Source: Trinickia symbiotica (GTDB taxonomy: Bacteria; Pseudomonadota; Gammaproteobacteria; Burkholderiales; Burkholderiaceae). Taken from it: a stretch of DNA of 64,000 bases. The position numbers were made by a program, and so were the translations under genes. Within the stretch, counting starts at the first letter, position 1, and the number at the start of each line of letters is the position of its first letter. Location of the stretch: assembly GCF_002934455.1 (NCBI RefSeq), contig NZ_PTIR01000005.1, positions 186,001 to 250,000 on the forward strand, in the 5' to 3' direction. Below, piece by piece: positions 1 through 8,310 of the stretch. The notes under the pieces are model-generated. The model saw nothing but the letters and a program-made list of their open reading frames with translations, searched no databases and was not told where the DNA came from.

Positions 1-1588
1 GGGTCACGCGCCCCAATTGATCCCGCACGATCGTCGTCCGCTGCTCGGTGTCGGTCTCGAACGTGTACGATTCGCCGTCGTCGGTCCAATGGCGCACCAC
101 ACGCGCGGTCGCGCCTTCGCCCTGCCATGCATAGAAACTTTGAAGGCCACCCGGCAGGACCTGACTCGTCATTAGCCGATTCTCATAGGTGAACCGGCGT
201 CGGACGGTTCCCGTGCGGTCGGTGACCGTTGCCAGTTGCCCCTGCGCGGAATATTCGTATCGAACCAAGACTTCTTCAGGTTCGCCCTCGACGCCGCGCG
301 CGAGGCGCACCGCTGTGATGCATTGCGCGAATCCGGGATCGTAGTCGAAGCGCAACACGCGACCGCAGCTGTCGGTCATCTTCGACGGGCGATGCGCGCC
401 GCCGGTTGCTTCGTACTGCAAAGCAATCCAGTTGCCGTTGCGGTCCTCGAGGCGTTGAAGCTTGAGCCGCTCCACCGGCGTCTGACCTGTCGCAGGTCCG
501 AAGTCCCGGTAAAGCCCATCGACCGTTTCGACGATATAGTGCCCGCCCGCCGTACAGATCAGATACGTACCCTCGGGAACACTGAAGTGGCTCTCACCGG
601 CGGGAACGGGCGGGAAGACGATATCGCGCCCTTGTTCGTCGTAATAGGTCAGGCTCTCGACCTCGCCGGCCGCGTTACGCTCAACGACGAGCTCGACGCT
701 GAACGGCACGCTCCAGCCTTGCCCGAACCAACTGTCGGCTCGCACGTCATGGCTGCTGTAAAAGCGTCGCCAGGTAATCGGCAGCGGCCCGGGCAGCACG
801 AAGTCCGTGTCGTGCTCACCGTCGAGAATCTTCCCCCCGGTAATGGCGTTGACCGGATGGCCCACGAGCGTGCGGATGCCATGGCCGATCATCCCGCCGA
901 CAAAGCTGGCGCCGAAGCTCATCGCCAAGCAAGGCAGATTCCCCATGAGCCCCTTCAGGTTCATCCTGCCTCGTCCGCACAACGCCAACGCGACGCCGAT
1001 TGCGAAGCCCAGCACCCCGACCCACCAAGGCCGCTCGTCGTGGATCTCGCGCACCGTGACCGTTCCACCGCCGATGAATACGTTGTCCGAACCTTTCGCG
1101 ATCGAACCGCCGCATGTGGTCTTGTCCTTCACACGCGCGGCGGGCTGCCCATTGATGAATACACTGTCCGAGCCCTGCGCGATCATCTGCGGGCCGCCGT
1201 GATCGCTGCATTTCACCGTATCGAGATCGCCAGGCGAAGCAGCACGCGCCGCCTTCTCCCCGTTGACGAAGACATCGGACGACCCGCTGCTGATATTGCC
1301 TTTGATGACGGGCGGCACGAGCGCATCGACGGCACTCGACACGCCCTTGTCGATGAGTTCGTTGAGCCCCGTTCCCTCCATCGCCGCCGATACGGCAACC
1401 ATGATGGCAAGCTCGGCAGGCGCGGCCAATCCGCCCGTGCCGACCGCCAACGCCACGCCAGCCGCGGCCACCGCCGTCAACGCCGCGCCCACGGCAATGC
1501 CGGCCACGAGTGAGCCGCCCATCTTGAGCAGGTCACCCATTAGCGACGTATGTTCGATCGGATCGTCTATTCGCGCGGCTGCGGTCAT
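1..1588 (-). CDS. PAAR-Rhs T6SS effector, 3' end beyond the window
   Basis: About 529 codons are visible, read on the minus strand from the ATG at 1588, with no stop before the window edge. The N-terminus is a hydrophobic Gly/Ala-rich segment (about residues 22-75). A PAAR-type domain follows, with repeated GSSDVFVNGEKAA, GSDSVFINGQPAA and GSDNVFIGGG blocks, then a second hydrophobic stretch (WWVGVLGFAIGVALAL). The Rhs entry sequence comes next (DFVLPGPLPITWRRFYSS), with YD-type repeats towards the window edge. PAAR domains cap the VgrG spike, and Rhs proteins encapsulate a C-terminal toxin. The toxin and any immunity gene lie outside the window. The gene follows an Eag-type chaperone and VgrG, the standard arrangement for a membrane-segment-bearing PAAR-Rhs effector. 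The start is the first in-frame ATG after the chaperone stop; no strong ribosome site is seen. Confidence 0.88.
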   Translation of the reverse strand, partial: MTAAARIDDPIEHTSLMGDLLKMGGSLVAGIAVGAALTAVAAAGVALAVGTGGLAAPAELAIMVAVSAAMEGTGLNELIDKGVSSAVDALVPPVIKGNISSGSSDVFVNGEKAARAASPGDLDTVKCSDHGGPQMIAQGSDSVFINGQPAARVKDKTTCGGSIAKGSDNVFIGGGTVTVREIHDERPWWVGVLGFAIGVALALCGRGRMNLKGLMGNLPCLAMSFGASFVGGMIGHGIRTLVGHPVNAITGGKILDGEHDTDFVLPGPLPITWRRFYSSHDVRADSWFGQGWSVPFSVELVVERNAAGEVESLTYYDEQGRDIVFPPVPAGESHFSVPEGTYLICTAGGHYIVETVDGLYRDFGPATGQTPVERLKLQRLEDRNGNWIALQYEATGGAHRPSKMTDSCGRVLRFDYDPGFAQCITAVRLARGVEGEPEEVLVRYEYSAQGQLATVTDRTGTVRRRFTYENRLMTSQVLPGGLQSFYAWQGEGATARVVRHWTDDGESYTFETDTEQRTTIVRDQLGRVT

Positions 1589-1641
1589 GGCCGAGAAGTC
1601 GTCAGGCGTAAGTCGAACAGGGGACTCGAGCGGGCGCGGCG

Positions 1642-2079
1642 TCAGCCAATGGCCCGCGAGCGCGGCGCAAAGCTGTCGAGCATCTGTTGCGCGAAGGCAA
1701 TTTGCTCTGCATCCAGCGGCTTGGCGCATGTCAGCGTCATGACGACCATGCGGTCCCCGCCGACGCGAAAGACCGTCTGCAATTGATGCAACGTCGCACC
1801 GCTTTGCTCGAGCACGAGATCGATCTGCGTACCGGGCAGTTTCTCGACACCCACCGTCACCGCGCGTCGTGCCACTTCCTTGAAGCTGGGCACCTGGCGC
1901 GCCGCCGCTTTCAATTGGCGATCAATGAATGCTTCTTCGCTTTCCTCGACCTGCAACGGCTCGCGCGAAACGACCAAGCTCAATCCGCCTGGTCCCAGGT
2001 TGACGAGAATGGCGTTGACCGTCCGATCGATGGCGGTGTCAGGAAGCGTGAACGTCCCTTCGTTTATCGCGTAGTCCAT
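1642..2079 (-). CDS. DUF1795/DcrB-family Eag-type effector chaperone
   Basis: 145 residues, without a signal peptide or cysteine. It begins MDYAINEGTFTLPDTAIDRTV and shows the DUF1795 pattern: LSLVVSREPL, a FIDRQL helix, and a C-terminal MVVMTLTC strand followed by a QMLDSF helix. Eag chaperones of this family bind the N-terminal transmembrane segments of PAAR/Rhs effectors and load them onto VgrG. The position between vgrG (30 bp upstream) and the PAAR-Rhs gene (53 bp downstream), and the hydrophobic N-terminus of that effector, fit the role exactly. The family call rests on sequence features and context together. Confidence 0.82.
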   Translation of the reverse strand: MDYAINEGTFTLPDTAIDRTVNAILVNLGPGGLSLVVSREPLQVEESEEAFIDRQLKAAARQVPSFKEVARRAVTVGVEKLPGTQIDLVLEQSGATLHQLQTVFRVGGDRMVVMTLTCAKPLDAEQIAFAQQMLDSFAPRSRAIG

Positions 2080-2108
2080 GTCTTGTCTCAGGGGGCGCTG
2101 GGCCGTTC

Positions 2109-4256
2109 TTACTTGTTCAAATCGATTCGCTTGCCGTTGATCATGACGCCTGAGTCGTCGATCAAAATGACCGAGCCATTGTGCTCGAGCCGGATACCCT
2201 CCGGCGCCAAGGTGATCATGCTGGCGCCGACCGCGTGCATGATGCCGCGCTCGGCTTGGTAGACCTGTGTCCCGCCACCGCCGTCTTTCGCGGCCGTGTT
2301 GACTTCGACCGTCGTCGCCGTCGTCGTCCTCGCGAGCGCAATCGATTCGTTGAGACTGCCCTTCCCGATCTGCTTGACCTCGTCGCCAGTGTTGACGAGC
2401 ACCGTGCGATTGCCTTGATCAACGGTGTGCGTTTCGTTGTCGAGGATGACTGTGGTCATGTCCTTCTGCGCGTGCAGGAAGACCTCTTCCGAACCATTGA
2501 CATCGGAGAACCGCAGTTCGTTGAAACCCGAGCCCCGATGCGTCTTGCTGCGGATTCCCATCGTCTGGCCGCTGGTCTCTTTGTACGGGTTCTCTGCCGC
2601 CCCGTTGAAAACGCGCCCGACGATCACAGGGTTATCGGGATCGCCGTCGTTATACGCGACGATGACCTCCTGCCCGATGCGCGGAATCGCCGAGCCGCCC
2701 CACCCTTCACCGGCCCACGGTTGCGATACGCGCACCCACATTGAATCCGACCCGTCGTACTGCCCGCGGCGATCCCAGAAGAAGTGCAGCTTCACACGGC
2801 TGCCGTCGGTGTAGATCTCTTCACCCTTCGGTCCGACGACAATCGCCGCCTGTGTCCCCTGCATATACGGCTTCGGCGTTACGCGCTGCGGGCGGTACGG
2901 CACCTCGAACGGCTGGCACGTGAATTCGTTGCGGTATGGCATCTCCGCCGCGTGCCGCGTGTAGTCGTTCACGGCCTGATGACGCACGTGCAACGCTACG
3001 TACTCCTTATTGTCGTAAGCGGTGTTCGGGTGATTGACGAGCGTGAAGCGACCCATCGTCGTCATCGCGCAGACGAAGCCCGTGCCGTTGAAGCGGCGCG
3101 CCTGTGCCTCCTCGGCTTCCATCGCGTAGCGCGCGTAGCGCTGTCCGTCGTCGTGGTGGTCGTAAAGCGAGTGATACTGGTAGCGCTCGGTCGTTTCGAT
3201 CTTCGGGTTCTTCAGGCGGCTCGTCGGCGCCTGCACGTACATCAGCGACGAAGACGGCTGGTTGTAGTTGAAATCACGAAAGCTGATCTTGCCGACGCGA
3301 AACTCGAACGCCTCGTCCCATCGGTCGATGCCCTCGCGCTCGCTCGCCGCGCTGTCCGCGTAGTACGGCACCGCCTTCAGCGTCTCGACCTTCGGCAACG
3401 CTGAGTTCGTATCGCCGATCACGAGCACATGCTTGTCCTTCTCGTAGCGGAACGTCCAGAGCATGCCTTCCTGCTCCATCAGTCGCGCGCAAAAGTTGTA
3501 GTAGGACTCCTGGTACATCACGATGTACTCGAGCGGCGCCTGCGCCGTGCGAAGGTCGAACTCGTAATCGTGAAAGCCGAGCTCCTGGAAGATCTCGATC
3601 AGAATCTGCTTCGCCGTCTTGTTCTGGAAGATGCGGCAATCGGTCGAGCGCGTGAGGAACCAGAACCACGGCACCACCGTCATCTCGTAGCGCGTGACGG
3701 TCCCTGAGTTGCCCACGCGCGCGAACGAGGCCACGTAGCCGTCGAAATGGCGGTCGTTCTCGCTCGAGCGCGATACGATCGTCGTGAGGCTCGCGTTCAT
3801 GCGCGAGGGCTTGAGCGTCAGCTTCACGCGCTGGCCGACGAGCTTCTCCGGCTCGATATCGCTCTGATGCGAGAGCAAATCGAGGTGCACCTCGGGCAGC
3901 CGATTGACATATTCGTCGATGACTGCCGCGCTGATCAGCAATACGTCTTCACCTAATGGCGATTCAAAAGTAATGAACCGATTCGTTTGCGTCAGGCGAG
4001 GCCGCGCACCCGAAAGGCTATTGATCGAATCGGCAATCGAAGCAGGCGTTTTACCTAATAAAGACAGACCCGTCTGCGCAAGTTGTAAAGTGCGAGACGC
4101 ACCGCCGATCGCCGCGGCGCCAGGCGCGCCGGTCAGCGTGGCGACCTGGCTCGCCATGCCCGCAAACGAGCCGATTGCATTGAGCGGCGCGGCCGGCGAG
4201 CCGGATCCCAGGCCCGTCAGGCCGCCGTTGCCGCCTTCGTTCGACACGAAACTCAT
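2109..4256 (-). CDS. tssI: T6SS spike protein VgrG (TssI)
   Basis: 715 residues. After a Gly/Ala-rich leader of about 90 residues come the gp27-like domains (FITFESPLGEDVLLISA, YQESYYNFCARLMEQEGMLW). The gp5 OB-fold follows (VVGPKGEEIYTDGSRVKLHFFWDR split over the core, then WVRVSQPWAGEGWGG and VIVAYNDGDPDNPVIVGRVFN). The C-terminus is a beta-helix region ending GVMINGKRIDLNK. VgrG trimers tip the Hcp tube and carry the PAAR effector; the next two genes are the chaperone and PAAR-Rhs cargo. The ATG at 4256 is preceded by GGGG. The 175 bp upstream hold a TACATT -10-like box, and an 87-codon out-of-frame ORF begins at 4314. There is no extra C-terminal effector domain. Confidence 0.95.
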   Translation of the reverse strand: MSFVSNEGGNGGLTGLGSGSPAAPLNAIGSFAGMASQVATLTGAPGAAAIGGASRTLQLAQTGLSLLGKTPASIADSINSLSGARPRLTQTNRFITFESPLGEDVLLISAAVIDEYVNRLPEVHLDLLSHQSDIEPEKLVGQRVKLTLKPSRMNASLTTIVSRSSENDRHFDGYVASFARVGNSGTVTRYEMTVVPWFWFLTRSTDCRIFQNKTAKQILIEIFQELGFHDYEFDLRTAQAPLEYIVMYQESYYNFCARLMEQEGMLWTFRYEKDKHVLVIGDTNSALPKVETLKAVPYYADSAASEREGIDRWDEAFEFRVGKISFRDFNYNQPSSSLMYVQAPTSRLKNPKIETTERYQYHSLYDHHDDGQRYARYAMEAEEAQARRFNGTGFVCAMTTMGRFTLVNHPNTAYDNKEYVALHVRHQAVNDYTRHAAEMPYRNEFTCQPFEVPYRPQRVTPKPYMQGTQAAIVVGPKGEEIYTDGSRVKLHFFWDRRGQYDGSDSMWVRVSQPWAGEGWGGSAIPRIGQEVIVAYNDGDPDNPVIVGRVFNGAAENPYKETSGQTMGIRSKTHRGSGFNELRFSDVNGSEEVFLHAQKDMTTVILDNETHTVDQGNRTVLVNTGDEVKQIGKGSLNESIALARTTTATTVEVNTAAKDGGGGTQVYQAERGIMHAVGASMITLAPEGIRLEHNGSVILIDDSGVMINGKRIDLNK

Positions 4257-4431
4257 GATGAACCCCGTTCGCTATCCCACGCTGGGAAAACGGTGAATGC
4301 AACGACTGCTCCATTGAATATTCCTCGATGGAGTCGGTCGGTAATGTATCAAAATTCCCGCTGATTAATCACCCTTTTTGATGTCATTAGGGCGGCGTCT
4401 GACAATTGTTGTGCATTGGATGAGGCAATTT

Positions 4432-6252
4432 TCAGAGCACCGTCGCAACGCCCTCGCGCGGCTCGCATCGTCGTATCTCCCTTCCGTTGCTCTTCGATAT
4501 GACGACGAGCTGGACGAAGCTGTCGACAGGCGCATACGGCGCAAAGAAGCGCTTCATGACGGCGATGAACGTCGCCAGGCTGCTCTGGGCAAATGCCTGC
4601 TCGTCGACGACGAGCTCGACCTCGATGCCGCGCACGAACGCAGGGCACGGCGGCTTCACGATCCATAGCATGCTGCTGCGGCTGCTCAAGTGTCGGAGGC
4701 CGTCGATCTGTCTGGGCTGCAGCCCCGAAACGTTCGCAATCTGACGAAACAGCGTTTTGAATTCGTCTAGCGCCTCGTTGCGAAGCTGAATGGGATGCGC
4801 TGTCAGATGCGAAATCACCCGCCACAGGGCGCCTTCGCCGCGCGGCGGCAGGGCCGGCTCCGTTGGGCGCCGCAGCAAAACGATCACGGCATCTTTCTCG
4901 ATGCCCGAGGTCTCGAGATCCCCGCCGTCCGCCCCAATCGGAAGCGCTGATGGCAGTTTCCCATTCGTACAGGTCAATTGCAGCGATAGTGTCTTGATGT
5001 CGGACTTCATGGGCTTGCCGTCGAGACCGACGAGCGAAAGCTGCGTCCGCTGCTCGGGCCTGGCCCGCTCGATATGGTCCTTTCGTCGGACTGCCCAGTA
5101 TGGGCCGGAAAAGCTCATCGATTCACCGTGCATGAGCGAGCGCAACGGCTGAACGATCGCGACGCCGCCCGGGCGAACGGCACGCACCTCGTCGATCGAA
5201 TAAATTTCGGCGTACGTGTCAGATTTGACGCTCGGCACGACCGTGTAGGTGTCCACCTTCTCGGCGATTTCGATAGGCGGCGCGTCGCACTTGAAGAGGT
5301 TGACGAGCGGTGTGCAAAAGAGCCTGAAGTTCTCGGCGTTCAGCTTCGCCATGCGCACGGCCGGCCACGAATCCTCGTGCACGTCCTTGATGGCCAGGTG
5401 CACTTTCACACGTCCGCTCGAGCCGGCGGCACGGGCAAGCGTCGACACTTCGATATCGAAGAAATCGAACTTCTCGGGAAATGCGAAGTACTCGAGAAGA
5501 AGGGAAAACACCTGCGTTGAGCCGGCGCTCGCGCCTATCATCGACTCGCTAGCTTCGAAGCCGACCGCGCCGATCGGAATTTGCGGGAGCCGTTGCCAGC
5601 GCCCGAGCCCGTCCGATTCGACGAATGCCGCCGCCGCATGCAGCAAAAGACCGTCCATCGCCGATGCCACGATCTCGCGCTGGCCCGTCACATGGACGCG
5701 CATCTTGTTCATCGTCGATGCAATCGCCTTGGGTCCCGACGGAAACGCGAGCGTGAACGTAAGCACGCCTGTCGTGTGTTCGGGCAGTGAGACGCCCGTC
5801 GGCGCGTAAGCCGTACGTGCGTATCGAACCTCCTCTATCACAATCGGTGCCAGCACGACGTCATAGACCGACTGAAAGCGGTATGACGTGCCCTTCGTCC
5901 TGAATTCCGTGCCCTTCGGCAATGTCCTGGGCTCCGCGAGGCCCGCGAAGACTTTGCCTTTGTTCGGATCGATCCATGCAATCGAGCATGACGGAAAGGC
6001 CCGCAGGTACCGCGGCTGCACGATCTCGAGCAAGTCCTCGGTGAGCTCGGGGTAGTCGTCGTCGATCCTCGATGAGATGCGCGCGGCGATCAGCGCGAAC
6101 GACTGCAGCATCCGCTCGACGTGCGCATCCTCCGAATGCTCCCCCGAAATCGCCAAGCGAGCGGCGACTTTCGGATAGCGCGCCGCGAACTCCTTCAGCG
6201 AGCGACGCAGCATCGCAAGCTCGCGTTCGTAGTAAGGAAGCAGTTCTTCCAT
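4432..6252 (-). CDS. second TssF-family baseplate protein (paralogue)
   Basis: 606 residues starting MEELLPYYERELAMLRRSL, with the TssF hallmarks YPKVAARLAISGEHSEDAHVERMLQSF (read across the split), DDDYPELTEDLLEIVQPRYL and FPSCSIAWID, and a C-terminus rich in the GLRHLSSRSS and EVELVVDEQAF blocks. TssF forms the T6SS baseplate wedge with TssG. This copy sits between vgrG and a one-TM protein, far from tssG; a second, diverged TssF lies at 16475-18340 in the usual tssE-tssF-tssG order. Its start codon directly follows the stop of the upstream gene at 6253. It has no TssG partner of its own in the window. It may be a VgrG- or effector-specific wedge variant; that role is inference. Confidence 0.88.
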   Translation of the reverse strand: MEELLPYYERELAMLRRSLKEFAARYPKVAARLAISGEHSEDAHVERMLQSFALIAARISSRIDDDYPELTEDLLEIVQPRYLRAFPSCSIAWIDPNKGKVFAGLAEPRTLPKGTEFRTKGTSYRFQSVYDVVLAPIVIEEVRYARTAYAPTGVSLPEHTTGVLTFTLAFPSGPKAIASTMNKMRVHVTGQREIVASAMDGLLLHAAAAFVESDGLGRWQRLPQIPIGAVGFEASESMIGASAGSTQVFSLLLEYFAFPEKFDFFDIEVSTLARAAGSSGRVKVHLAIKDVHEDSWPAVRMAKLNAENFRLFCTPLVNLFKCDAPPIEIAEKVDTYTVVPSVKSDTYAEIYSIDEVRAVRPGGVAIVQPLRSLMHGESMSFSGPYWAVRRKDHIERARPEQRTQLSLVGLDGKPMKSDIKTLSLQLTCTNGKLPSALPIGADGGDLETSGIEKDAVIVLLRRPTEPALPPRGEGALWRVISHLTAHPIQLRNEALDEFKTLFRQIANVSGLQPRQIDGLRHLSSRSSMLWIVKPPCPAFVRGIEVELVVDEQAFAQSSLATFIAVMKRFFAPYAPVDSFVQLVVISKSNGREIRRCEPREGVATVL

Positions 6253-7254
6253 TCAGTGTGAGACGGACGGGGTACTCGACGGACACGCCGGATCCTTGCC
6301 CCAGTGATCGGCGCAGACATGCCAACGGCAGAATTGCTCCTCGATGAGGCCGCGTTTGGAGCATTCGGCCACCTGTTGCGCAAGGCTCACCTGACGCAGA
6401 GTGCCTGAGCCCGCCGCCTCCTTTCGCGCCGCTGAGGAGCCGACTTGCGCCTTCGCTGCGGCCTGCCCTTGCCTGGCATCGTAAGGCTTCGTGCGCGCCA
6501 CCAGCGCGGCCAGCAAATCGACGTCCTCGTCCGGATTCGTCTTCGCGGCGGCGTTCGTGCCATTGCGCGAACGTTCAGTTGCCACACGCTCCGCGTGGCG
6601 CTTTGTTTGCCGCTCATGACTGTTGTGTGACGCAACGGCCTTCGCCGTCGAGCGGCCTTGTGATGGATGCTTCGCCTGCTCCTGCGCGGTTCGGCTCGCG
6701 TGGCTCTTGGGCGTCTCAGCACCGGCGGCGAGTGCGCGCGACAATCGTCCGCCGTCCGAGCTATCCGCAGTGGACGCCGCGGCGACGGATGCGGCGGATG
6801 CGCTGGACGGCGCCGGTTGTGCGCCCGGCGCGTTGTCCGAAACGATGATGGCCGCTTGCGACGAAGACGGAGCGGCTAGCGGCGATATGTCGACGCGGCT
6901 CGCAGGCGCTGCGGCTGCGGCCGCGGCTGCCAAAAGAGGCGTACTGGCATTCGCCGGTGTTGCGGCGGACACCTGCGTACCGGCATTACCGCCGGCAGGG
7001 GCCGTCGCCAATTTTTCACCGTTGCCCGGCATAGTATGCCGCCATTGCCATGCGCCGAATGCACCGGCACCGGCCAATGCGAAGACCGCGGCGAATAGCC
7101 ATGGCTTCTTCGAGCCGCGTGACTTCAAAGGCTGCGCGGCGACGCGGCCTTCGAGGTTCGCGAGAATGCGTGAACCGTCATTGGCGAGATCGTTCGCTGT
7201 ATCGGAAAGCAAGCTGGGCCGCGCTTTGGAATCGCGGCTATCCGGCGCACTCAT
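6253..7254 (-). CDS. single-pass membrane protein of the T6SS locus, function unknown
   Basis: 333 residues. A basic cytosolic N-terminus is followed by one transmembrane helix near residues 52-69 (PWLFAAVFALAGAGAFGAW). A long low-complexity Ala/Ser/Thr- and Gln/Lys-rich periplasmic linker comes next. The short C-terminal domain has paired cysteines (AECSKRGLIEEQFCRWHVC, then DPACP). The linker plus small Cys-rich tail suggests a protein reaching across the periplasm with disulfides in its tip. It is first in a minus-strand unit with tssF2, vgrG, the chaperone and PAAR-Rhs. Only about 40 bp separate it from the divergent M15 peptidase gene, so promoters must overlap. I do not recognise a named family. 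Confidence 0.75.
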   Translation of the reverse strand: MSAPDSRDSKARPSLLSDTANDLANDGSRILANLEGRVAAQPLKSRGSKKPWLFAAVFALAGAGAFGAWQWRHTMPGNGEKLATAPAGGNAGTQVSAATPANASTPLLAAAAAAAAPASRVDISPLAAPSSSQAAIIVSDNAPGAQPAPSSASAASVAAASTADSSDGGRLSRALAAGAETPKSHASRTAQEQAKHPSQGRSTAKAVASHNSHERQTKRHAERVATERSRNGTNAAAKTNPDEDVDLLAALVARTKPYDARQGQAAAKAQVGSSAARKEAAGSGTLRQVSLAQQVAECSKRGLIEEQFCRWHVCADHWGKDPACPSSTPSVSH

Positions 7255-7295
7255 TCACTGCCTCATTGAATCCGGGATTAATTCGAGCTGATAAT

Positions 7296-8246
7296 GTGAT
7301 CCGGCCTCCCTTGCAGCAGGCTGGGCAGATTCTAAGAGCAAGCATTACAAAAGACAATTTATTTCACCGCTACGGGCCGGCCTTGATTGTCATTGCGCTT
7401 ACCGCTTATTTCGCGCTCGCCGTGATGGTGGCAGCCGTGCTGCTATTGCCGCCGGCACGCTCGGCACTGATGAACGCAGCGCTCGAACTGCACCGACGCA
7501 TCGGGCTTCACGCAACCAAACGCGCAACCGAAGTACGCACTCGCTTTTCGAAATCAGTAATAATTTCCCAATCCGTGTTTAGTGGCGCGAAAAAAATACT
7601 GATTCACCATCGCTTGCTGATTTTGATTACCGCAGGTATCCTTGCCGCGCCTCCTTTTCTGGCAATTGCTTTGCGCGGCGGTCAGCTATCCGAGTATGAC
7701 GACGTCACACGGGTGCCGGACGAGAAAATCGCCGCGCTGCTACAAGGTGAACAGCTCGTTCCACCGCCGCCTTTGCCGCCGGAGGTATTTGCGACGCAGG
7801 AAGTCGAACAGGTCCGTCCAGCGTTGGTGGACGCCAGCCGAGATTGGAATCTGCTCGATAGCGACTTTAGAACGCGCTTATTGCTCGTCTACAAGATCAT
7901 GCGCGAGCAATACGGCTATGAAATGGCTTTGCTCGAGGGTTATCGCAGTCCGGAGCGGCAGGACCGGCTCGCCAAACTCGGGGGTGTAACGAATGCGGCC
8001 GCCTATCAGAGCTATCACCAGTATGGGCTTGCCGCCGACAACGCTTTCTTGCGCGACGGCAAGCTCGTGATATCGGAAAAGGACCCGTGGGCGATGCGGG
8101 GTTACGAGCTCTACGGGCAAACAGCCGAGCAAGTCGGCTTGACATGGGGCGGACGATGGAAACTGATGGATCTCGGACACGTTGAATACCACAAGCCGGG
8201 ATTCGCCCTGGCACGCGCGCGAGCCGCCGCGATGGCGGGCAAGTGA
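7296..8246 (+). CDS. tagX: T6SS-associated M15 peptidoglycan peptidase (TagX-like)
   Basis: About 316 residues from a GTG at 7296. Two hydrophobic helices (ALIVIALTAYFALAVMVAAV and LLILITAGILAAPPFLAIAL) precede a periplasmic M15 (VanY/endolysin-type) domain. That domain has YRSPERQ, SYHQYGLAAD (zinc ligands His near 241 and Asp near 248) and a C-terminal GHVEYH. In Acinetobacter, TagX is an L,D-endopeptidase that opens peptidoglycan for T6SS assembly; the same domain plan directly upstream of tssM supports that role here. The frame stays open upstream over the start of the divergent gene, so the start is uncertain; TTG at 7311 is an alternative. Confidence 0.8.
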   Translation: MIRPPLQQAGQILRASITKDNLFHRYGPALIVIALTAYFALAVMVAAVLLLPPARSALMNAALELHRRIGLHATKRATEVRTRFSKSVIISQSVFSGAKKILIHHRLLILITAGILAAPPFLAIALRGGQLSEYDDVTRVPDEKIAALLQGEQLVPPPPLPPEVFATQEVEQVRPALVDASRDWNLLDSDFRTRLLLVYKIMREQYGYEMALLEGYRSPERQDRLAKLGGVTNAAAYQSYHQYGLAADNAFLRDGKLVISEKDPWAMRGYELYGQTAEQVGLTWGGRWKLMDLGHVEYHKPGFALARARAAAMAGK

Positions 8247-8310
8247 TACGTGTTTCGGGATATGTCGCACATCGCGTCATGCCATTTGCATTCGAATAGA
8301 AGAACGCCTT

